DNA of 64,000 bases from Halovulum marinum (GCF_009697225.1 NZ_WIND01000017.1:29017-93016), one strand, 5' to 3'; positions 23,732 to 33,204 are shown, counted from the first letter of the stretch. The notes: a model not told the origin generated them from the letters alone. Program-made: numbers and translations.

Positions 23732-24161
23732 CGGCACTCTCCTGCGATCGCCTGTCTTGAAATCTGCGCACCAGTTCCGCAGCGTCTCGCGCGAGGGTGC
23801 GAATGTCGTCCGGGGTCAGTCCGGCCGCCGCCGGCTCAATCGCGATCTCGACGCCGGGAGCGACGAGAATGTAGCTGCGCAGAGTTACGTCCCCGGGCCG
23901 GCGCCGCTTCGGCGGGGGCACGTCGTCGGCCTCGGCTTCGCCGACCAAATCGCGGATCCGGTCGAGGCTGAGCCCCGCCCGCTGCCATTTCCGGATCTCT
24001 AGCAGACGCTCGAGATGTGCGGACGTGTAGTATGCGCCGCGCTTCTCGCCCTCGGGCCGGTCCACAAGTCCCTGCTGGATGTAATAGCGCACGGTACGCT
24101 GCGGCACGCCCGAAAGGGCGCTCAGCGCGGCAAGGGTGTAGGCCTGCTTGGCATCGATCAT
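23691..24161 (-). CDS. MerR-family transcriptional regulator
   Basis: 156-aa regulator with an N-terminal MerR HTH (YTLAALSALSGVPQRTVRYY, IQQGLVDRPEGEKRGAYYTS, HLERLLEIRKWQRAGLSLDR). Instead of a metal site the C-terminal half has RSYILVAPGVEIAIEP and an acidic tail, so the signal is unknown. It overlaps the VIT/vWA gene by 41 bp in another frame and likely controls it. Confidence 0.87.
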   Translation of the reverse strand: MIDAKQAYTLAALSALSGVPQRTVRYYIQQGLVDRPEGEKRGAYYTSAHLERLLEIRKWQRAGLSLDRIRDLVGEAEADDVPPPKRRRPGDVTLRSYILVAPGVEIAIEPAAAGLTPDDIRTLARDAAELVRRFQDRRSQESADETNDDGGSGNEG

Positions 24162-24933
24162 AGGGATTTATGTATCAGTTAAGATGTCAAATACAAGTGT
24201 CTTATAAGTAGCCGAGCGACCGAAAGGCGGACGTTCTCGCATCCAGCTGGTGTCGTTCTGCCGAGGCACCGCAACCGCCGCGATCCGTTCCGCCGACGCG
24301 CCGCTCTCCAGGCGCATTGTCACCGGGCCCCTGATTTCTGGACCAGTGAGCTCCACCTTGGATTCGGAAGAGCCAGAAGCCGTGACCACCAGTCCCGCAA
24401 ACTGCGGCTCCTCCTCCGGCGCGGCTCATCCGGAACCGGGCTCGATGCGCTTCGCGGATGGCCTCAATGAGGACACCCTGATGGCGTCAGCCGCGATTTG
24501 GAGGTGTCAAATCGCGTTCCAAGCCTTTGCATTACATGGGCCGAACTTCCAAGGTCGGGTGTCATGTTCGGCTATGAAATCATTGGGAAATTCGCGCCTA
24601 TGGCACTCCGGCATCGGGTGCCATTGACATTATTGTACATTTCGCGTGTCGCGCCCCAGGTTTTCGACCCGGGTTCACACATCCACTGCACCACGGATCA
24701 AAACCTGCGCGTGGCAGTCTGGCTTGCGCGGGGTTTTGGCCAGCGCCTCGTGAATCGCCTCAACCTCGGATCGGTAATCTTCCACGCGTCCTTGTTCCCG
24801 TTCTTCTGCTGCCTCTTGATCCGGCAACAGCAACCGGACCGGCCTCGACGCTTTGCCTCGACCACGTTCGACCGTTGTCCGCGTGCCGGGCCGCGGAAGG
24901 CTTGCGCACCGGGGCCGCCATCCCGTATGACGG
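24162..24933. other. 770-bp scarred intergenic region with transposon-like fragments
   Basis: No intact gene seen. A leftward frame at about 24168-24389 (VTASGSSESKVELTGPEIRG ... VTMRLESGASAERIAAV) resembles the middle of the small IS66-type accessory transposase protein but has no intact ends. A second leftward frame at about 24675-24880 is rich in Glu/Arg (RLLLPDQEAAEEREQGRVED) and could be another fragment. A 21-base repeat copy lies at 24574-24594. The region is AT-richer than its neighbours, consistent with acquired and decayed DNA. Confidence 0.4.
24574..24594. repeat. Short direct repeat, copy 2 (possible att-like end)
   Basis: Second copy of the 21-base sequence at 21015-21035 (core ATCATTGGGAAA, three mismatches overall), 3.5 kb away in the same orientation. 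Confidence 0.35.
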
Positions 24934-24937
24934 TTTT

Positions 24938-24951
24938 TGAAACCGGTTGCA
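24938..24951. promoter_or_regulatory. LacI-type operator upstream of iolC
   Basis: TGAAACCGGTTGCA, a near-perfect 14-bp dyad centred on CCGG and flanked by A/T runs, 24 bp before the iolC ATG. It is the reverse complement of the site at 42059-42072 and one base pair from the perfect TGCAACCGGTTGCA sites at 31878 and 36823. Probable repressor site of the inositol LacI regulator. Confidence 0.8.
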
Positions 24952-24975
24952 AAAACGGACGAGGGGAGACGGCGC

Positions 24976-25950
24976 ATGGTCAGGTTCGAACGGCTGCGGG
25001 GCCGGCCGGTGCTGGTGCTGGGGCGCGCGGGCATGGATTTCTACGCCGATCCGCCGGGGGCGCGGGCGGACGCCGCCGATCGGTTCTTCGCCTGCCTCGG
25101 CGGCTCGTCCGGCAACATCGCCGCGGGGCTGGCGCGGCAGGGCGTCGGCGCGGCGATCCTGAGCTCGGTGTCGGACGACGCGGTGGGGCGTTTCGTGCGC
25201 GGTCAACTGCAGGGCTATGGCGTCGACACCGCGCATCTGCGCGTGGTCGCGGGCGAGATGCGCACCTCGCTGGCGGTGACCGAGACCCGGCTCGAGGACA
25301 CGCAGACGGTGATCTACCGCAACGACGCCGCCGATTTCCATATGACCCGCGACGATGTCGAGGCGGTGGACTGCGCCGGGTTCGGCGCGCTGGTGCTGAC
25401 CGGCACGGCGCTGGCGGCGCAGCCCTCGCGCGAGGCGACGCTGCACGCGATGGCGCTGGCCCGCGCCGCCGGGCTGCCGGTGGTGCTGGACATCGACTAC
25501 CGGCCCTATTCCTGGCCCTCGGCCGGCGAGGCGGCGCAGGTCTACGTGCAGGCCGCGCAGGCCGCGGACATGGTCATCGGCAACGACGAGGAATTCGACG
25601 TGGTCGCCGGCGGCACCGGCGGGCAGGGGCTGGCGCGGAGCCTGGCCGCCGAGGGGCGGGTGGCGATCTACAAGCTGGGGGCGCGCGGCTCGGTCACCTA
25701 CGACGGCGAGCGGCAGTTCGCCTCGGGGATCTTCCCGGTGCAGGCGATCAAGCCGATGGGGGCCGGCGACAGCTTCATGGCCGGGCTGCTGGCGGGGCTC
25801 GCCGCCGGCCGCACGCTGGAGCAGTCCGTCGCCCGCGGCGCGGCCTCGGCGGCGATCGTCGTGCGCGGCGTCGGCTGCGCGCCGGCGATGCCGACCACCG
25901 CCGAGCTCGACGCCTTCCTGGCCGCGAACCGGATGACGCCGGCGGCCTAG
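24976..25950 (+). CDS. iolC: 5-dehydro-2-deoxygluconokinase IolC
   Basis: 324-aa PfkB-family kinase that phosphorylates 5-dehydro-2-deoxy-D-gluconate in myo-inositol breakdown. Visible: LGRAGMDFYADPPGA near the start, typical of IolC; FACLGGSSGNIAAGLARQGV (PfkB motif 1); and the C-terminal KPMGAGDSFMAGLLAGL with catalytic Asp near residue 263. The start ATG follows GAGGGGAG; an upstream in-frame ATG at 24937 overlaps the operator and is unlikely. It is separate from the other iol genes but shares their operator. Its stop overlaps the stop of the convergent lacI gene. Confidence 0.93.
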   Translation: MVRFERLRGRPVLVLGRAGMDFYADPPGARADAADRFFACLGGSSGNIAAGLARQGVGAAILSSVSDDAVGRFVRGQLQGYGVDTAHLRVVAGEMRTSLAVTETRLEDTQTVIYRNDAADFHMTRDDVEAVDCAGFGALVLTGTALAAQPSREATLHAMALARAAGLPVVLDIDYRPYSWPSAGEAAQVYVQAAQAADMVIGNDEEFDVVAGGTGGQGLARSLAAEGRVAIYKLGARGSVTYDGERQFASGIFPVQAIKPMGAGDSFMAGLLAGLAAGRTLEQSVARGAASAAIVVRGVGCAPAMPTTAELDAFLAANRMTPAA

Positions 25951-26957
25951 TCCACCATCGGCGGGATCGCCATGCGCAGCGCCGCGCCGCCCTGCGGCGC
26001 CGGCATCGCGCCGCGGCTGTGCGCCGCCATGATAACCCGGCAGGCGTTGCGGATATCGCCGGCGAAGTCGTGGTACAGCACCATGTCCAGCCGCTCTTCG
26101 CGCAGCAGCTGCCGGTTCTCGGCGTCGAGGTCGTGGCCGATCATCAGCGGCCGCCGCCGCCCGCCGGCCTCCAGGCTGTCCAGCAGCCGCCGATTGCCGC
26201 CGCCGATGGAATAGACCGCCGCCAGCCCGCGCGCCGCCAGGGCCCGCACCCGGGCGTGGAACCCGGCGTCGTCCGGGTCCTGCACCAGAACGTGCAGCTG
26301 CGCGCGCGGCAAAGCCTGCGCCATCGCCGCGCGGAACCCGGCCTCGCGCGCCTCCTCGCCGCGGAACCGGTCGTTGCGGATCGTCACCAGCACGCGGGCG
26401 CCGCGCGCCGGCGCCAGCCAGCGCCGCAGCACCCAAGCCGCGGTCCGCCCGGCGCGGGCGTTGTCCAGCCCGACATAGGCGCGCCGCGCCGTGCCCGGCA
26501 TGTCGCTGGCCAGCGTCACCACCGGCACCCCGCCCGCGTCCAGCCGGTCCACCGCCGCCCGCACCCGCGCCGCGTCGGGCGCCATCAGGATCACCCCGTG
26601 GCTGCCCAGCCGGCCGGCGCGGCGCAGCGCCTGCTCCAGTTCGGGCACCGGGAAGCGGCCGCGCATGTCGCGCCGGACCCGGAACACCGCCGGCTGCATC
26701 AGCGGCAGCTCGGCGGCCAGCGCCTCGTCCAGCGACTCGCGAAAGCTCTGCGGCGCCTCGACCACCAGGTCGACGATCAGCTTGCGCCCGGTCAGCGCCA
26801 GCTGCCCGGCCTGCGCCTCCAGCTCGGCGATGGCGTTGCGCACCCGGTCGACGGTCTGACGCCGCACGCCGCCGCGCCGGTTCAGCACCCGGTCGACGGT
26901 GGCGGTTCCGAGACCCGCCTGCAGCGCGATATCCTTGATCAGAAAGCGGTGGCTCAT
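25947..26957 (-). CDS. LacI-family regulator, atypical VDRVLN type
   Basis: 336-aa regulator. The HTH is FLIKDIALQAGLGTATVDRV-LNRRGGVRRQTVDRVRNAI. The classical hinge helix with the central Leu is replaced by a longer helix, and a periplasmic-binding-protein-like effector domain follows (VILMAPDA, GVPVVTLASDMP, AYVGLDNARAGRTAA, MIGHDLD). It is divergent from the PhyH-like gene with 93 bp between, in which an 11-bp-spaced direct repeat is found rather than a CCGG dyad. I therefore infer it regulates the PhyH-like gene and itself, not the iol operator set. Confidence 0.88.
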   Translation of the reverse strand: MSHRFLIKDIALQAGLGTATVDRVLNRRGGVRRQTVDRVRNAIAELEAQAGQLALTGRKLIVDLVVEAPQSFRESLDEALAAELPLMQPAVFRVRRDMRGRFPVPELEQALRRAGRLGSHGVILMAPDAARVRAAVDRLDAGGVPVVTLASDMPGTARRAYVGLDNARAGRTAAWVLRRWLAPARGARVLVTIRNDRFRGEEAREAGFRAAMAQALPRAQLHVLVQDPDDAGFHARVRALAARGLAAVYSIGGGNRRLLDSLEAGGRRRPLMIGHDLDAENRQLLREERLDMVLYHDFAGDIRNACRVIMAAHSRGAMPAPQGGAALRMAIPPMVD

Positions 26958-26961
26958 TTGC

Positions 26962-26981
26962 TTGATGGATTTTTGATGGAT
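26962..26981. promoter_or_regulatory. Direct repeat in the lacI/phyH-like divergent promoter
   Basis: TTGATGGAT occurs at 26962-26970 and again at 26973-26981, 11 bp apart (one helical turn), just upstream of the lacI ATG. It is a candidate operator for the atypical LacI protein, whose altered hinge may bind direct rather than inverted repeats. Confidence 0.45.
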
Positions 26982-27050
26982 CGTGCCCCTGCCGCGCGCC
27001 CGGCGCAAGCGTATCCTTTGCCCAACCACAACCCGAAGGGAGATGAGGAC

Positions 27051-28238
27051 ATGCTCGACCGCCACCCGCCCGCAGACAGCGTCTGGCTGACCGAGGACAG
27101 CTGCGACATCGACGCCTTCGCCGCGCATGTCGGCCAGACCACCGACCCGGCCGACTATCCCTTCGCCGCCGAGATCGTGAACAACATCCCGGTCTACGAC
27201 GGCGACGCGCTGCGCACCGCCTTCGCCGGCGACGACACCGCGTTGCCGGTGATGGCCGAGATCAACCGCGCCTTCCTGTCCGGCCCCGGCATCATCGCGG
27301 TGCGGCGCGGCTATGCCGACCTGGCGCTGGTCGACGCGGTGACCGAGGCGCTGTCGGCGATCATCGCCGAAGAAGAGGCGGGCAACGCCGGCAAGGGCGA
27401 CCATTTCGCCACCGCCGGGGCCAACAGCCGGGTCTGGAACGCGCACGAGAAGCTGTGCGTCGCCAACCCGGAACTGTTCGTCCGCTACAACGCCAACGAG
27501 CTGATCCGCCGGATCAGCGAGGCCTGGCTCGGCACCGGCTACCAGATCACCACGCAGGTCAACGTGGTGCGCCCCGGCGGCAAGGCGCAGACCGCGCACC
27601 GCGACTACCACATGGGCTTCCAGAGCGTCGCCGACCTCAAGACCTATCCGGCGCAACAGCACGCGCTGTCGGCCAGCCTGACCCTGCAGGGCGCGGTGGC
27701 GCATTCCGACATGCCGCTGGAGTCGGGCCCGACCAAGCTGCTGCCGTATTCGCAAAGCTACCTGCCGGGCTATCTGGCGGTGCTGATGCAGCCGTTCCGC
27801 GACCACTTCGAGAAGCACCACGTGCAGATGCCGCTGGCGAAGGGCGATCTGCTGTTCTTCAATCCGGCGACCTTCCACGCGGCGGGCGACAACAAGACGG
27901 CGGACGTGCAGCGTTTCGCCAACCTGATGCAGATCGGTTCGGCCTATGGCCGCTCGATCGAGATCGTCGACCGGGTCCGCATCTCCAAGGCGGTCTACGC
28001 CAGCCTGTCGAAACTGGCGGCGGACGGCGCGCTGGACCCGCGGCAGGTCGACAACGTCATCGCCGCCACCGCCGAGGGCTACCCGTTCCCGGCGAACCTG
28101 GACATCGACTCGCCGCTGTCTGGCATGGCGCCGCCGAGCCAGCAGGACGTGATGCGCCAGGCGCTGGCCGAGGGCTGGTCAGAGGACCGGTTCGCCGCCG
28201 AGATCGACACCCAGCAGGGCCGCAAGCGGTCTCACTGA
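27051..28238 (+). CDS. Phytanoyl-CoA dioxygenase (PhyH)-family protein
   Basis: 395-aa Fe(II)/2-oxoglutarate-type oxygenase. The metal triad is suggested by AHRDYHMGF (H-x-D) and the distal His in FNPATFHAAGDN; an Arg six to ten residues later may bind 2-oxoglutarate. RBS AAGGGAGATGAGG precedes the ATG. It sits opposite a LacI-family regulator and among inositol genes, so a sugar or cyclitol derivative is a reasonable substrate, but this is inference. Converges with the ASPIC/UnbV gene with a 7-bp overlap. Confidence 0.8.
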   Translation: MLDRHPPADSVWLTEDSCDIDAFAAHVGQTTDPADYPFAAEIVNNIPVYDGDALRTAFAGDDTALPVMAEINRAFLSGPGIIAVRRGYADLALVDAVTEALSAIIAEEEAGNAGKGDHFATAGANSRVWNAHEKLCVANPELFVRYNANELIRRISEAWLGTGYQITTQVNVVRPGGKAQTAHRDYHMGFQSVADLKTYPAQQHALSASLTLQGAVAHSDMPLESGPTKLLPYSQSYLPGYLAVLMQPFRDHFEKHHVQMPLAKGDLLFFNPATFHAAGDNKTADVQRFANLMQIGSAYGRSIEIVDRVRISKAVYASLSKLAADGALDPRQVDNVIAATAEGYPFPANLDIDSPLSGMAPPSQQDVMRQALAEGWSEDRFAAEIDTQQGRKRSH

Positions 28239-29815
28239 GACACCGGCTGGACCGCCGGCCGTGGAACCGGCGCCTCGGTGGAAATCGAGGCGCCGGCGCC
28301 CCGACGCACAAGGACGTGCCCGTTCGCGGGCGCCTCCGCCCAGTCCGACAGCACGCCGTCGGGCCAGCGCACCCGCAGCCGCACGGCGCCTGCGTCGCCC
28401 AGCCCGAAATGCTCCGGCCCGGCCTGGCCGCCGGCATGCCCGCCGCCGACCTGCACCTCGCGCCAGCGGGACTTGCCCCCAGCCTCGAGTTCGATCCGCG
28501 CGCCCACGGCGAAGGCGTTTCCACCCGGCTGCGCCAGCGCCACCGACAGCCAGTTGCCCGCGCCCGCGGTCAGGTTGCGATACAGGCCCATCGGCGCCCG
28601 CCTGCGAACCACCACCAGGTCCAGCAAGCCGTCGCGGTTCAGATCCGTCAGCGCCGCGCCCCGGCTGCGCTCCGGCGAGCCGATGCCGGATGTCCCGCCC
28701 GCCTCGACGAAGCGCCCGTCCGCGCCCTGCATCAGCAGGTTGTCCGGATCCCGCATCGCCGCATCGGGCATCTGGTCGACATTGCCCTTGGCGATGAACA
28801 GATCGTCGCGGCCGTCGTTGTCGACGTCGCCGAACTGCACGTGCCAGCCGGTCGAGGGCCGGCCCTCGTCGCCGGTATAGGGCCGGTGCGCCGTGGTGCC
28901 GCGGTCGTAGGCGACCGGGGCATAGGCCGGGCCGCCGTCGCCGGTCAGCTCGAACAGCTTCTGGTCCGCCATGCTGGTCACCGCCACCTCGGGCAGCCCG
29001 TCGCCGGTCAGATCGCGGCTGGCGATGCCCATGCCCCACAGCTTGTAGGGTTGCCAGCCGTCCTGCGGACCGTATTCCTTCAGCGACGGCGTGATCCGGA
29101 ACAGCTGCTCCTGCCCGTCGCGCACATAGTAGTGCCGGTCGTTGCTGATCCACAGGTCGGCGCGCCCGTCGCCGCTCCAGTCGGTGAACAGCATCGACAG
29201 CGTGCAGTACCCCGGCGCGATCTGCTCCGCGCGATAGCCGCCGGGGCCGGGGCGCAGCAGCCGGTGCGTGTCGCAGGCGCCGAACGGCCCCTCGGGATCG
29301 TCGCGGTCGACATAGTTGCCGACGGCCAGCGTCGGGCGCTCGGCACCCGGCTCCCAGGTGGCCGAGAAGGCGGTGCTCCAGCCATCGCCGGGGTCGATCC
29401 CCCAGGCCGCGGTCGCGTCCTCGAACCGGCAGCCGCCCAGGCCGCGCAGGGCAAGGTTCGGGCCCGCGCGCAGCACGAACAGGTCCAGCACCCCGTCCGC
29501 ATCCATGTCCAGCGGGTAGACGCCGGTGACACCGGTCAGCGGCGGGGTCTCCAACGCCTCGAACGCCAGCGCGGCGCCGGGCGCCGCGGTCGCGTTCCGC
29601 AGCAGCAGGGCAGGGGCCTCGCCGCCCGCCGCGAACAGGTCCGGCCAGCCGTCGTCGTCGCAGTCCAGCACCGCGACGCCGCCGCCGACGTAATGCTCCC
29701 AGCCGCCGGAATAGACATGCGGCGGCAACGCGCCGGAAAGGTCCTCGAACGCGGGCTGCGCCGCGGCACTTCCCGCGGCGCAGATCATCGCAGCAAGCAG
29801 GGCGCCGCTACGCAT
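28232..29815 (-). CDS. Exported FG-GAP/VCBS repeat protein with ASPIC/UnbV domain
   Basis: 527-aa protein with a Sec signal peptide (first about 20 residues, ending AGSAAAQ). Several calcium-binding FG-GAP-type repeats are visible: [85 protein letters not shown] and [15 protein letters not shown], which suggest a beta-propeller. The C-terminal about 110 residues ([20 protein letters not shown] ... [11 protein letters not shown]) match the ASPIC/UnbV domain. It overlaps the ABC ATPase gene by eight bases and is thus the last gene of a sugar-transport operon, an unexpected partner. Possibly a periplasmic or surface binding protein. Confidence 0.85.
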   Translation of the reverse strand: MRSGALLAAMICAAGSAAAQPAFEDLSGALPPHVYSGGWEHYVGGGVAVLDCDDDGWPDLFAAGGEAPALLLRNATAAPGAALAFEALETPPLTGVTGVYPLDMDADGVLDLFVLRAGPNLALRGLGGCRFEDATAAWGIDPGDGWSTAFSATWEPGAERPTLAVGNYVDRDDPEGPFGACDTHRLLRPGPGGYRAEQIAPGYCTLSMLFTDWSGDGRADLWISNDRHYYVRDGQEQLFRITPSLKEYGPQDGWQPYKLWGMGIASRDLTGDGLPEVAVTSMADQKLFELTGDGGPAYAPVAYDRGTTAHRPYTGDEGRPSTGWHVQFGDVDNDGRDDLFIAKGNVDQMPDAAMRDPDNLLMQGADGRFVEAGGTSGIGSPERSRGAALTDLNRDGLLDLVVVRRRAPMGLYRNLTAGAGNWLSVALAQPGGNAFAVGARIELEAGGKSRWREVQVGGGHAGGQAGPEHFGLGDAGAVRLRVRWPDGVLSDWAEAPANGHVLVRRGAGASISTEAPVPRPAVQPVSQ

Positions 29816-30587
29816 CCTCGCTCGTCAGGATGCCGGGCGCATAGCTGCCGTCGGGCAGCTTGCCGAGGATCACCATCTGCAGCACCTGGTCCTTGTCGGT
29901 CTCTGTGGTGGCGCCGGTCCAGACGTGCCGGCCGTTCTTCATCACCGCGATCCGGTCCGACAGGTCGAACACGTCGTGCAGGTCGTGGCTGATCATCACG
30001 ATGGCGATGCCTTCCTTCTTCAGCGCCTTGATCAGGTCGGCGACCATCTGCGTCTCGTGCGGGCCCAGCGCGGCGGTGGGCTCGTCCATGATGATGATCC
30101 GGGCATTGAACTGCAAGGCGCGGGCGATCGCCACCGACTGGCGCTGGCCGCCCGACAGGTTGCTGACCGGGTCGTGAAACTTGCGGAACTGCGGGTTCAA
30201 CCGCTTCATCACCCCGATCGCCGCATGCTCCATCGCCGGCTCGTCCAGCGCCCCCCACGGGGTCAGGATCTCGCGCCCGAAGAAGATGTTGGCGGCGGTG
30301 TCCAGATTGTCCGCCAGCGCCAGGGTCTGGTAGATCGTCTCGATCCCCAGCTCCTTGGCGTCGATCGGGTTGCGGATCTGCACCGGCTGGCCGTCGATCA
30401 GGATCTCGCCCGAATCGACCTGGTAGGCGCCCGACAGCATCTTGATGAAGGTCGACTTGCCGGCGCCGTTGTGGCCCAGCAGGCCGACGACCTCGCCCGG
30501 ATGCAGCTCCAGGCTCATGTCCTCGACCGCGTGGATGCCGCCGAAGCGCTTGTGGATGTTGTTCATCTCGACAAGGGGTTGGCTCAT
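29808..30587 (-). CDS. ABC transporter ATP-binding protein, CUT2 single-domain type
   Basis: 259-aa ATPase. Walker [10 protein letters not shown] (38-46), Q-loop ETIYQTLAL, signature [16 protein letters not shown], Walker [13 protein letters not shown] and switch His in [10 protein letters not shown]. It has one nucleotide-binding domain, like FrcA, rather than the fused pair of RbsA/XylG. It forms an operon with the permease upstream and is divergent from the binding-protein gene. The shared LacI operator links it to inositol genes, so myo-inositol is the probable substrate. Confidence 0.92.
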   Translation of the reverse strand: MSQPLVEMNNIHKRFGGIHAVEDMSLELHPGEVVGLLGHNGAGKSTFIKMLSGAYQVDSGEILIDGQPVQIRNPIDAKELGIETIYQTLALADNLDTAANIFFGREILTPWGALDEPAMEHAAIGVMKRLNPQFRKFHDPVSNLSGGQRQSVAIARALQFNARIIIMDEPTAALGPHETQMVADLIKALKKEGIAIVMISHDLHDVFDLSDRIAVMKNGRHVWTGATTETDKDQVLQMVILGKLPDGSYAPGILTSEDA

Positions 30588-30598
30588 GGTCCTGCTCC

Positions 30599-31822
30599 TC
30601 ACACCCGGCGTTTCTGGTAGATGACGTCGAACCAGACCGCGAAGATCAGCACCCCGGCCATGATCATCTGCTGCGGCGCCGACTGCACGCCCAGCAGCAC
30701 CATGCCGTTCTGCAGGCTCTGCATCAGCAGCGCGCCGATCAGCGCCCCCAGGATCGTGCCGGTGCCCCCCGACAGCGAGGTGCCGCCGATCACCGCCGCG
30801 GCGATCACCTGCAATTCCAGCAGGTTGCCGATCGACAGCGGCGCCGCGTTCAGCCGCGCGGTCGAGATCACCGCCCCGATCGCGGTCAGCGCACCGATCA
30901 GCGCGAAGCTGGTGATCACCACGCGGCGGGTGTTCACCCCGGCCAGCTGCGCCGCCTCGGGGTTGCCGCCGTAGCCGTAGATGTAGCGCCCGAAGCGGGT
31001 CATGTTGGCGACATAGATCATCACCGCGGCGACCACGATCAGGATCAGCACCGGCACCGGAATGCCGCGCCCGTCCTCGGTGCGCGGGAAGTCGTAGCCG
31101 TTCATCGTCGCCACGAACGCCGCGATCAGCGCGCCCACCGCGGCGACGATGGCCAGCTCGACCGACGCCGGCTTGACCTGGAAGCCCAGCGCCTTGCGCC
31201 GCTGCCGCTTCCAGGCGGTCAGCAGCGCCAGCAGCGCGAAACCGGTTGCACCGACCACCCAGCTCCAGCTCTCGCCGATCGAGCCGCCGCCGAACACGCT
31301 GTAGGTGGTGTCCAGCGGCGTCACCGTGCGGCCCTGGGTGAACAGCCAGCCGGCGCCGCGCCAGAACATCAGCCCGCCCAGGGTGACGACGAAGGCCGGG
31401 ATCGCGAAGCGCGCGATCAGCCAGCCCTGCATGCCGCCGGCCAGCGCGCCGGCGCCGATCATCACCAGGATCGAGATCCACCAGCTGTGCGTGCCCTCCA
31501 GCGGCAGCACCTCGGTCTGCACGAACCCGCCCAGGATGCCCAGAAACGCCAGCAGCGAGCCGATCGACAGGTCGATGTTGCGCGACACGATGATCAGCAC
31601 CATGCCGGTGGCCAGCAGCGCGGTGACGCTGGTCTGCACCGACAGGTTCCACAGGTTGCGCGGCGACAGGAAAATGCCGCCCGAGGCGATCTCGAAGAAC
31701 GCCCAGATCGCGACCACGGCGCCGATCATCGCCAGCAGGCGGGTGTCCATCTGAACGCTCTGCGAGACCTGGCGCAGGCGCTCGCCAACGCTGACGGGCC
31801 GCTCGGCAGCGGTTCTCTCCAT
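30599..31822 (-). CDS. ABC transporter permease, CUT2 (XylH/RbsC-like)
   Basis: 407-aa inner-membrane permease of the BPD_transp_2 family with about ten helices. Characteristic segments: [40 protein letters not shown], and [19 protein letters not shown], plus [20 protein letters not shown]. Its length matches XylH-type permeases. RBS GGGAGGAAACG precedes the ATG. First gene of the leftward operon facing the LacI-type operator at 31878. Confidence 0.93.
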   Translation of the reverse strand: MERTAAERPVSVGERLRQVSQSVQMDTRLLAMIGAVVAIWAFFEIASGGIFLSPRNLWNLSVQTSVTALLATGMVLIIVSRNIDLSIGSLLAFLGILGGFVQTEVLPLEGTHSWWISILVMIGAGALAGGMQGWLIARFAIPAFVVTLGGLMFWRGAGWLFTQGRTVTPLDTTYSVFGGGSIGESWSWVVGATGFALLALLTAWKRQRRKALGFQVKPASVELAIVAAVGALIAAFVATMNGYDFPRTEDGRGIPVPVLILIVVAAVMIYVANMTRFGRYIYGYGGNPEAAQLAGVNTRRVVITSFALIGALTAIGAVISTARLNAAPLSIGNLLELQVIAAAVIGGTSLSGGTGTILGALIGALLMQSLQNGMVLLGVQSAPQQMIMAGVLIFAVWFDVIYQKRRV

Positions 31823-31877
31823 CGTTTCCTCCCGAAGTTGCCGGACGCGCTCTGCGCCCGATCCTTGGAAAAGAGTT

Positions 31878-31891
31878 TGCAACCGGTTGCA
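31878..31891. promoter_or_regulatory. LacI-type operator in the transporter divergent promoter
   Basis: Perfect 14-bp palindrome TGCAACCGGTTGCA, placed between the leftward permease gene (starts 31822) and the rightward binding-protein gene (starts 31954). Identical to the site at 36823-36836. Confidence 0.85.
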
Positions 31892-31953
31892 TCGTGTGTC
31901 AACCTGTCCTCGTGCCCGACAAGAGGCACGCAGGAAACCCAGGGAGGAAGGAC

Positions 31954-32985
31954 ATGACAGCACGTCCTATCCGCGGCGCCATCCTCGGCGCCGCAGCCGT
32001 ATCTTTCGTCGCCGGCATGGCGCCGGCGCAGGACATCACCGTCGGCGTCAGCTGGTACAAGTTCGCCGACGAGCGCTGGAAGATCGACGAGGCCGGCATC
32101 AAGTCGGTGCTCGAGGAAGCCGGCGCCGAATACATCTCGGCCGACGCCAACTTCTCCCCCGAGAAGTCCGTCGCCGACATCGAGAACCTGATCACCCGCG
32201 GCGCCGACGTGCTGATCGTCATGTCCGGCGTCGCCGACGCGGTCGGCCCGGTGGTGCAGCGCGCGCTGGCCGAAGGCATCCCGGTGGTCGCCTACGACCA
32301 GCTGATCGAGGTGCCGGGCACGTTCTACGTCTCGTTCGACGCCCGCTCGGTGGGCAAGGAACTGGCCGAGGGCATGCTCGCCGAGGCGCCGCAGGGCAAC
32401 TACGCCATCCTCAAGGGCGACGACGGCGATCCCAACACCCACCAGATGTTCGACGCCTACCAGCAGGTGATGCAGGCCAAGTACGACGCCGGCGAGATCA
32501 CCGTGGTCGGCGAGCAGTTCATCGACAGCTGGCGCCCCGAACTGGCCAAGGACACCATCGAGCAGATCCTGACCGCCAACGACAACAAGGTCGATGCGGT
32601 CATGGTGATGAACGACGGCATGGCCTCGGGCGTCGCCCAGGCGCTGGAGGAGCAGGGCCTCGACGTGCCGATGTCCGGCCAGGACGGCGCGCCCGGCGCG
32701 CTGAACCGCATCGCCCGCGGCCAGCAGACCTTCACCATCTGGAAGAACGCCTACGAGCTCGGCCAGACCGCCGCCACCGTCGCACTGGCGCTGGCCAGGG
32801 GCGAAGAGGTCGACGGCAAGGGCAGCTTCAACAGCGGCCCGCAGGGCGTCGAGCTGGATTCGGTCCTGCTGCCGGTGACCCGGATCGACAGCAGCAACCT
32901 GGAAAAGACCATCGACATCGGCTGGGCCACGAAGGAACGCGTCTGCGCCGGCGTGTCCGAGAACCCGCCAGCCGTGTGCCAATAG
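31954..32985 (+). CDS. Sugar/inositol ABC transporter periplasmic binding protein (XylF-like)
   Basis: 343-aa class I periplasmic binding protein. Signal peptide of about 25 residues ending MAPAQ. The mature domain shows ITVGVSWYKFADERWKIDEA, the recurring EYISADANFSPEKSVADIEN segment, ADVLIVMSGVADAVGPVVQR, GIPVVAYDQLIE, and SGQDGAPGALNRIARGQQTF, all in the pattern of XylF. Divergent from its permease and ATPase with the inositol-type operator between. I infer inositol as ligand; xylose-like sugars are the alternative. Confidence 0.92.
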   Translation: MTARPIRGAILGAAAVSFVAGMAPAQDITVGVSWYKFADERWKIDEAGIKSVLEEAGAEYISADANFSPEKSVADIENLITRGADVLIVMSGVADAVGPVVQRALAEGIPVVAYDQLIEVPGTFYVSFDARSVGKELAEGMLAEAPQGNYAILKGDDGDPNTHQMFDAYQQVMQAKYDAGEITVVGEQFIDSWRPELAKDTIEQILTANDNKVDAVMVMNDGMASGVAQALEEQGLDVPMSGQDGAPGALNRIARGQQTFTIWKNAYELGQTAATVALALARGEEVDGKGSFNSGPQGVELDSVLLPVTRIDSSNLEKTIDIGWATKERVCAGVSENPPAVCQ

Positions 32986-33016
32986 GCAACTCCCGACCCG
33001 TTTCCCCACCGACCCT

Positions 33017-33043
33017 GGCCACCGCTCCGGCGGTGGTCATTTT
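33017..33043 (+). terminator. Rho-independent terminator-like hairpin after the binding-protein gene
   Basis: CCACCGC (33019-33025), TCCG loop, GCGGTGG (33030-33036), then TCATTTT. The stem is GC-rich and followed by a short T-run, 32 bp after the stop codon. It lies in the convergent gap to the leftward iolJ gene. Confidence 0.65.
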
Positions 33044-33204
33044 CATGTTCCCACCGCCCTGGCCAAGCCCCCGTTCCTGCGCCCGGCGACCGCCAACAAT
33101 GTTACCGGCCGCAAGGTAATGCGCCCGGATCTCACCGGGCGCCCCGCCTTCCAATGTCCCCAAATATCCCCGCCGGAGGCATCCGGCGTCAGCCCCGCGT
33201 GGCC

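Noticed and set aside
25947..26957. This LacI protein as the regulator of the CCGG-centred iol operators
   Set aside because: It lacks the classical hinge helix and its own divergent promoter has no CCGG dyad but a direct repeat; the LacI at 38934 lies in an operon controlled by such a dyad.
24498..28238. A 1246-codon open frame running through the iolC region and ending in the PhyH-like protein
   Set aside because: Only its last 395 codons resemble a protein family; the rest is a shadow of iolC and of the leftward lacI gene. A good ribosome-binding site and start exist at 27051.
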